Shown here: one piece after another, positions 6,305-7,205 of the stretch
Numbering within the stretch: the stretch's first letter is position 1
Layout: the number at the start of each line of letters is the position of its first letter
Program-made: the position numbers and the translations under genes
Assembly: GCA_015493405.1 (NCBI GenBank)
Contig: WGDF01000177.1
Coordinates: 1-7,205 of the forward strand
DNA: 7,205 bases
DNA from: Flavobacteriaceae bacterium
Lineage (GTDB): Bacteria > Bacteroidota > Bacteroidia > Flavobacteriales > Flavobacteriaceae
Direction of reading: 5' to 3'
The notes under the pieces: model-generated
What the model was told of the DNA's origin: nothing
What the model saw: only the letters and a program-made list of their open reading frames with translations
The model's database searches: none

Positions 6305-6419
6305 CAAATTTTCCAAATGAGCTCGTAATAGTCGATGCTACTCCTCCAATTGCCCAAGCAAATCCGCCACCAACAAGGTTATTTTGTATAAGAATCAGGG
6401 ACGGATTTAAACAAAAGTT
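6282..6419 (-). other. Coding-like open frame between the lipoprotein gene and REP1
   Basis: A minus-strand frame, open for 45 codons, overlaps the last 41 bases of the lipoprotein gene in another frame and ends at a TAG inside REP1. The distinctive part reads VGGGFAWAIGGVASTITSSF. It has no ATG start. The same segment recurs at 7075-7193, with one silent and one V-to-A change. There the frame passes through REP2 differently because of an extra G and ends at 7041. The Gly/Ala-rich stretch looks like the end of a larger protein cut by the REP, or a small peptide. No family can be assigned. Confidence 0.3.
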
Positions 6420-6753
6420 TTACGTCTTTACCCTTATTAAAAATATGTAATTCCAATGTATCATTATTAAATAATTTGTGAAACTTCCAGTCATTAATTC
6501 TAATACTTTTATGGTAATATTTATAAATTGAATCAGGATGGTCCATTAAAACCCATTGATTGCCAAATATTTTGGAACGAAATTTAATAGAATCATTTTT
6601 TACATTATTTACAACAAAAATCTTTTCGGAAGGCAAGCATTCAACACCAATTTTAACATTTATTTTAGAATCATTTTTTATTAAACGGTAAGAATGCCCA
6701 TGAGGTGCGCAACCATATAAAAATAGAAATAAAACAATTAGTAATTTTTTCAT
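6379..6753 (-). CDS. Small predicted lipoprotein of unknown function
   Basis: The 124-residue product begins MKKLLIVLFLFLYGC, a short charged start, a hydrophobic core and a lipobox LYG-C with the lipidated cysteine at residue 15. It should be exported and anchored in a membrane facing the periplasm or outside. The mature part is mixed-charge, with INVKIGVECLPSEKIFVV and NNDTLELHIFNKGKDVKLLF segments that look beta-rich. I recognise no domain. The start at 6753 is chosen because it puts the signal peptide at the N-terminus; an ATG 24 codons upstream (6825) is in frame but would bury it. The C-terminal 17 codons are repeated exactly at 7153-7205, so a second copy probably lies just beyond the window. 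Codon use is A/T-rich. No terminator and no consensus promoter are evident. Confidence 0.75.
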   Translation of the reverse strand: MKKLLIVLFLFLYGCAPHGHSYRLIKNDSKINVKIGVECLPSEKIFVVNNVKNDSIKFRSKIFGNQWVLMDHPDSIYKYYHKSIRINDWKFHKLFNNDTLELHIFNKGKDVKLLFKSVPDSYTK

Positions 6754-6902
6754 AATAATATCTTTAAAAACAGAATCCATAATTATATCTGGAACAACTA
6801 CCAACACTATGTCCCCCAACGGCATTATGATGCTTTTTTACATTCTTTCACAATTTGTTTTTTATTATAACAAAAAAAAGTTTTTTTTATTGTTTCAGTT
6901 TT
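6754..6902. other. A/T-rich gap upstream of the lipoprotein gene
   Basis: This stretch holds no supported gene. It contains homopolymer runs, including an A8-G-T8 block at about 6873-6890, which could form a short hairpin. No TAnnTTTG box is visible on the minus strand. Together with the features at 6903-7152 it makes up the roughly 400 bases between the lipoprotein gene and its partial copy. Confidence 0.4.
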
Positions 6903-6995
6903 TTATAATTTTAGTCGGGGGCAGGCAGAGCCCCTGACGAAACGAGAAACAAAGTAAGCCGCAGAAGGATTATGAAATTTATAATTTCTATTCAT
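6903..6995 (-). pseudogene. Truncated RAYT remnant (first 17 codons, then unrelated sequence)
   Basis: From the ATG at 6993-6995 the minus strand encodes MNRNYKFHNPSAAYFVS, identical to the start of the transposase at 6223 except for Asn instead of Ser at residue 2. Homology stops at 6945. The frame then runs through the hairpin at 6914-6938 and terminates at 6903-6905, giving a 30-residue product without HUH or tyrosine motifs. The upstream palindrome, promoter-like box and REP2 are retained, so the 5' end of a former transposase gene remains. It is almost certainly non-functional. Confidence 0.8.
6914..6938. repeat. GC-rich hairpin at the repeat boundary
   Basis: The arms gtcgggggc (6914-6922) and gcccctgac (6930-6938) pair over nine positions with one G-T wobble around a 7-base loop. 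The element is strikingly GC-rich within A/T-rich sequence. It ends seven bases short of the point where the 260-bp direct repeat loses similarity. No T run follows on either strand, so it is not a standard terminator. It may be another class of dispersed palindrome. Confidence 0.55.
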
Positions 6996-7047
6996 ACAAC
7001 AAATGTATAAAAAAAAGATGATATATCATTTTTCTTGGTCTTACATG

Positions 7048-7078
7048 CCACCAGCTACAAGCTGGCGATAGCGGGGGA
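7048..7078 (+). repeat. REP-type hairpin in the second repeat copy (REP2)
   Basis: A perfect stem-loop, CCAGCT-ACA-AGCTGG (7051-7065), is followed by CGATAGCGGGGGA. Compared with REP1, two stem base pairs have changed on both sides (T-A to C-G and A-T to G-C), while the ACA loop is unchanged. Confidence 0.75.
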
Positions 7079-7152
7079 CAAATTTTCCAAATGAACTCGT
7101 AATAGTCGATGCTGCTCCTCCAATTGCCCAAGCAAATCCGCCACCAACAAGG

Positions 7153-7205
7153 TTATTTTGTATAAGAATCAGGGACGGATTTAAACAAAAGTTTTACGTC
7201 TTTAC
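7153..7205 (-). CDS. Second copy of the small lipoprotein gene, C-terminal 17 codons (partial)
   Basis: The minus strand enters from the right edge in frame and ends at TAA (7153-7155), encoding KDVKLLFKSVPDSYTK at the C-terminus. It is identical at the nucleotide level to the end of the lipoprotein gene at 6379-6753. The rest lies outside the window, so whether this copy is intact is unknown. It may also be only a duplicated tail without a start. Confidence 0.6.
   Translation of the reverse strand, partial: KDVKLLFKSVPDSYTK

Larger units (their letters stand above)
6173..6431. repeat. Direct repeat, copy 1 (259 bp)
   Basis: This segment matches 6945-7205 in the same orientation with 15 substitutions and two single-base indels, about 94% identity. 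It covers the first 17 codons of the transposase, its upstream palindrome and promoter-like box, REP1, a coding-like fragment and the last 17 codons plus stop of the lipoprotein gene. The match is still perfect at the window edge, so the true repeat is longer on that side. Divergence is concentrated around the REP; the last 131 bases differ at only two positions. Confidence 0.95.
6945..7205. repeat. Direct repeat, copy 2 (261 bp, continues past the window)
   Basis: This is the partner of 6173-6431. It contains the transposase remnant, the 12-bp palindrome at 7018-7029, REP2, the coding-like VGGGFAWAIGG segment and the 3' end of a lipoprotein copy. It runs off the right edge with no sign of ending. 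Confidence 0.95.

Noticed and set aside
6282..6753. Lipoprotein and Gly-rich fragment as a polymorphic toxin/immunity cassette
   Set aside because: No toxin domain, RHS repeat or delivery motif is visible, and the fragment lies downstream of the lipoprotein without a start codon, so the idea has no positive support.
6754..6825. 24-codon upstream extension of the lipoprotein (in-frame ATG at 6825)
   Set aside because: It would place the signal peptide and lipobox internally; the inner ATG gives a normal lipoprotein N-terminus.
6914..6938. Hairpin as an intrinsic terminator
   Set aside because: No T run follows on either strand.

Overview
The window looks like a low-GC Bacteroidota chromosome, most likely class Flavobacteriia. 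The evidence is an atpB product with a cleavable signal peptide and a long His/acid-rich N-terminal domain, start codons preceded by A-rich sequence instead of Shine-Dalgarno motifs, a promoter of the TTG-N19-TAnnTTTG type, and dispersed palindromic repeats of a kind common in flavobacterial intergenic DNA. I could not run a search, so the class-level placement comes from recognition of the protein sequences.

Positions 1-5430 carry an F1Fo ATP synthase operon on the minus strand, transcribed from right to left: atpB (a), atpE (c), atpF (b), atpH (delta), atpA (alpha), atpG (gamma), and the first 23 codons of atpD (beta), which runs off the left edge. A good promoter candidate lies just upstream of atpB. 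The Fo subunits a, b and c form the membrane proton channel, rotor ring and stator. Alpha, beta, gamma and delta form the catalytic head, central shaft and stator connection. The operon is interrupted between atpE and atpF by a strong intrinsic terminator directly after atpE, followed by two palindromic repeat elements. This arrangement could raise c-subunit output relative to the downstream genes.

Positions about 5430-7205 are an accessory region. It holds an intact REP-associated tyrosine transposase (RAYT, Y1/HUH family) flanked by two inverted REP-type hairpins, and a small lipoprotein gene of unknown function. A roughly 260-bp segment, spanning the 5' end of the transposase, its upstream palindrome, a REP hairpin and the 3' end of the lipoprotein gene, is directly repeated at 6945-7205. 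The second copy has only a 17-codon transposase remnant and the start of a second lipoprotein copy that leaves the window. REP hairpins in the two copies differ by paired changes that keep the stem intact. Short coding-like fragments abut the REPs, which suggests a decaying, repeatedly rearranged locus next to the housekeeping operon.

No tRNA, rRNA, CRISPR array or riboswitch was recognised.
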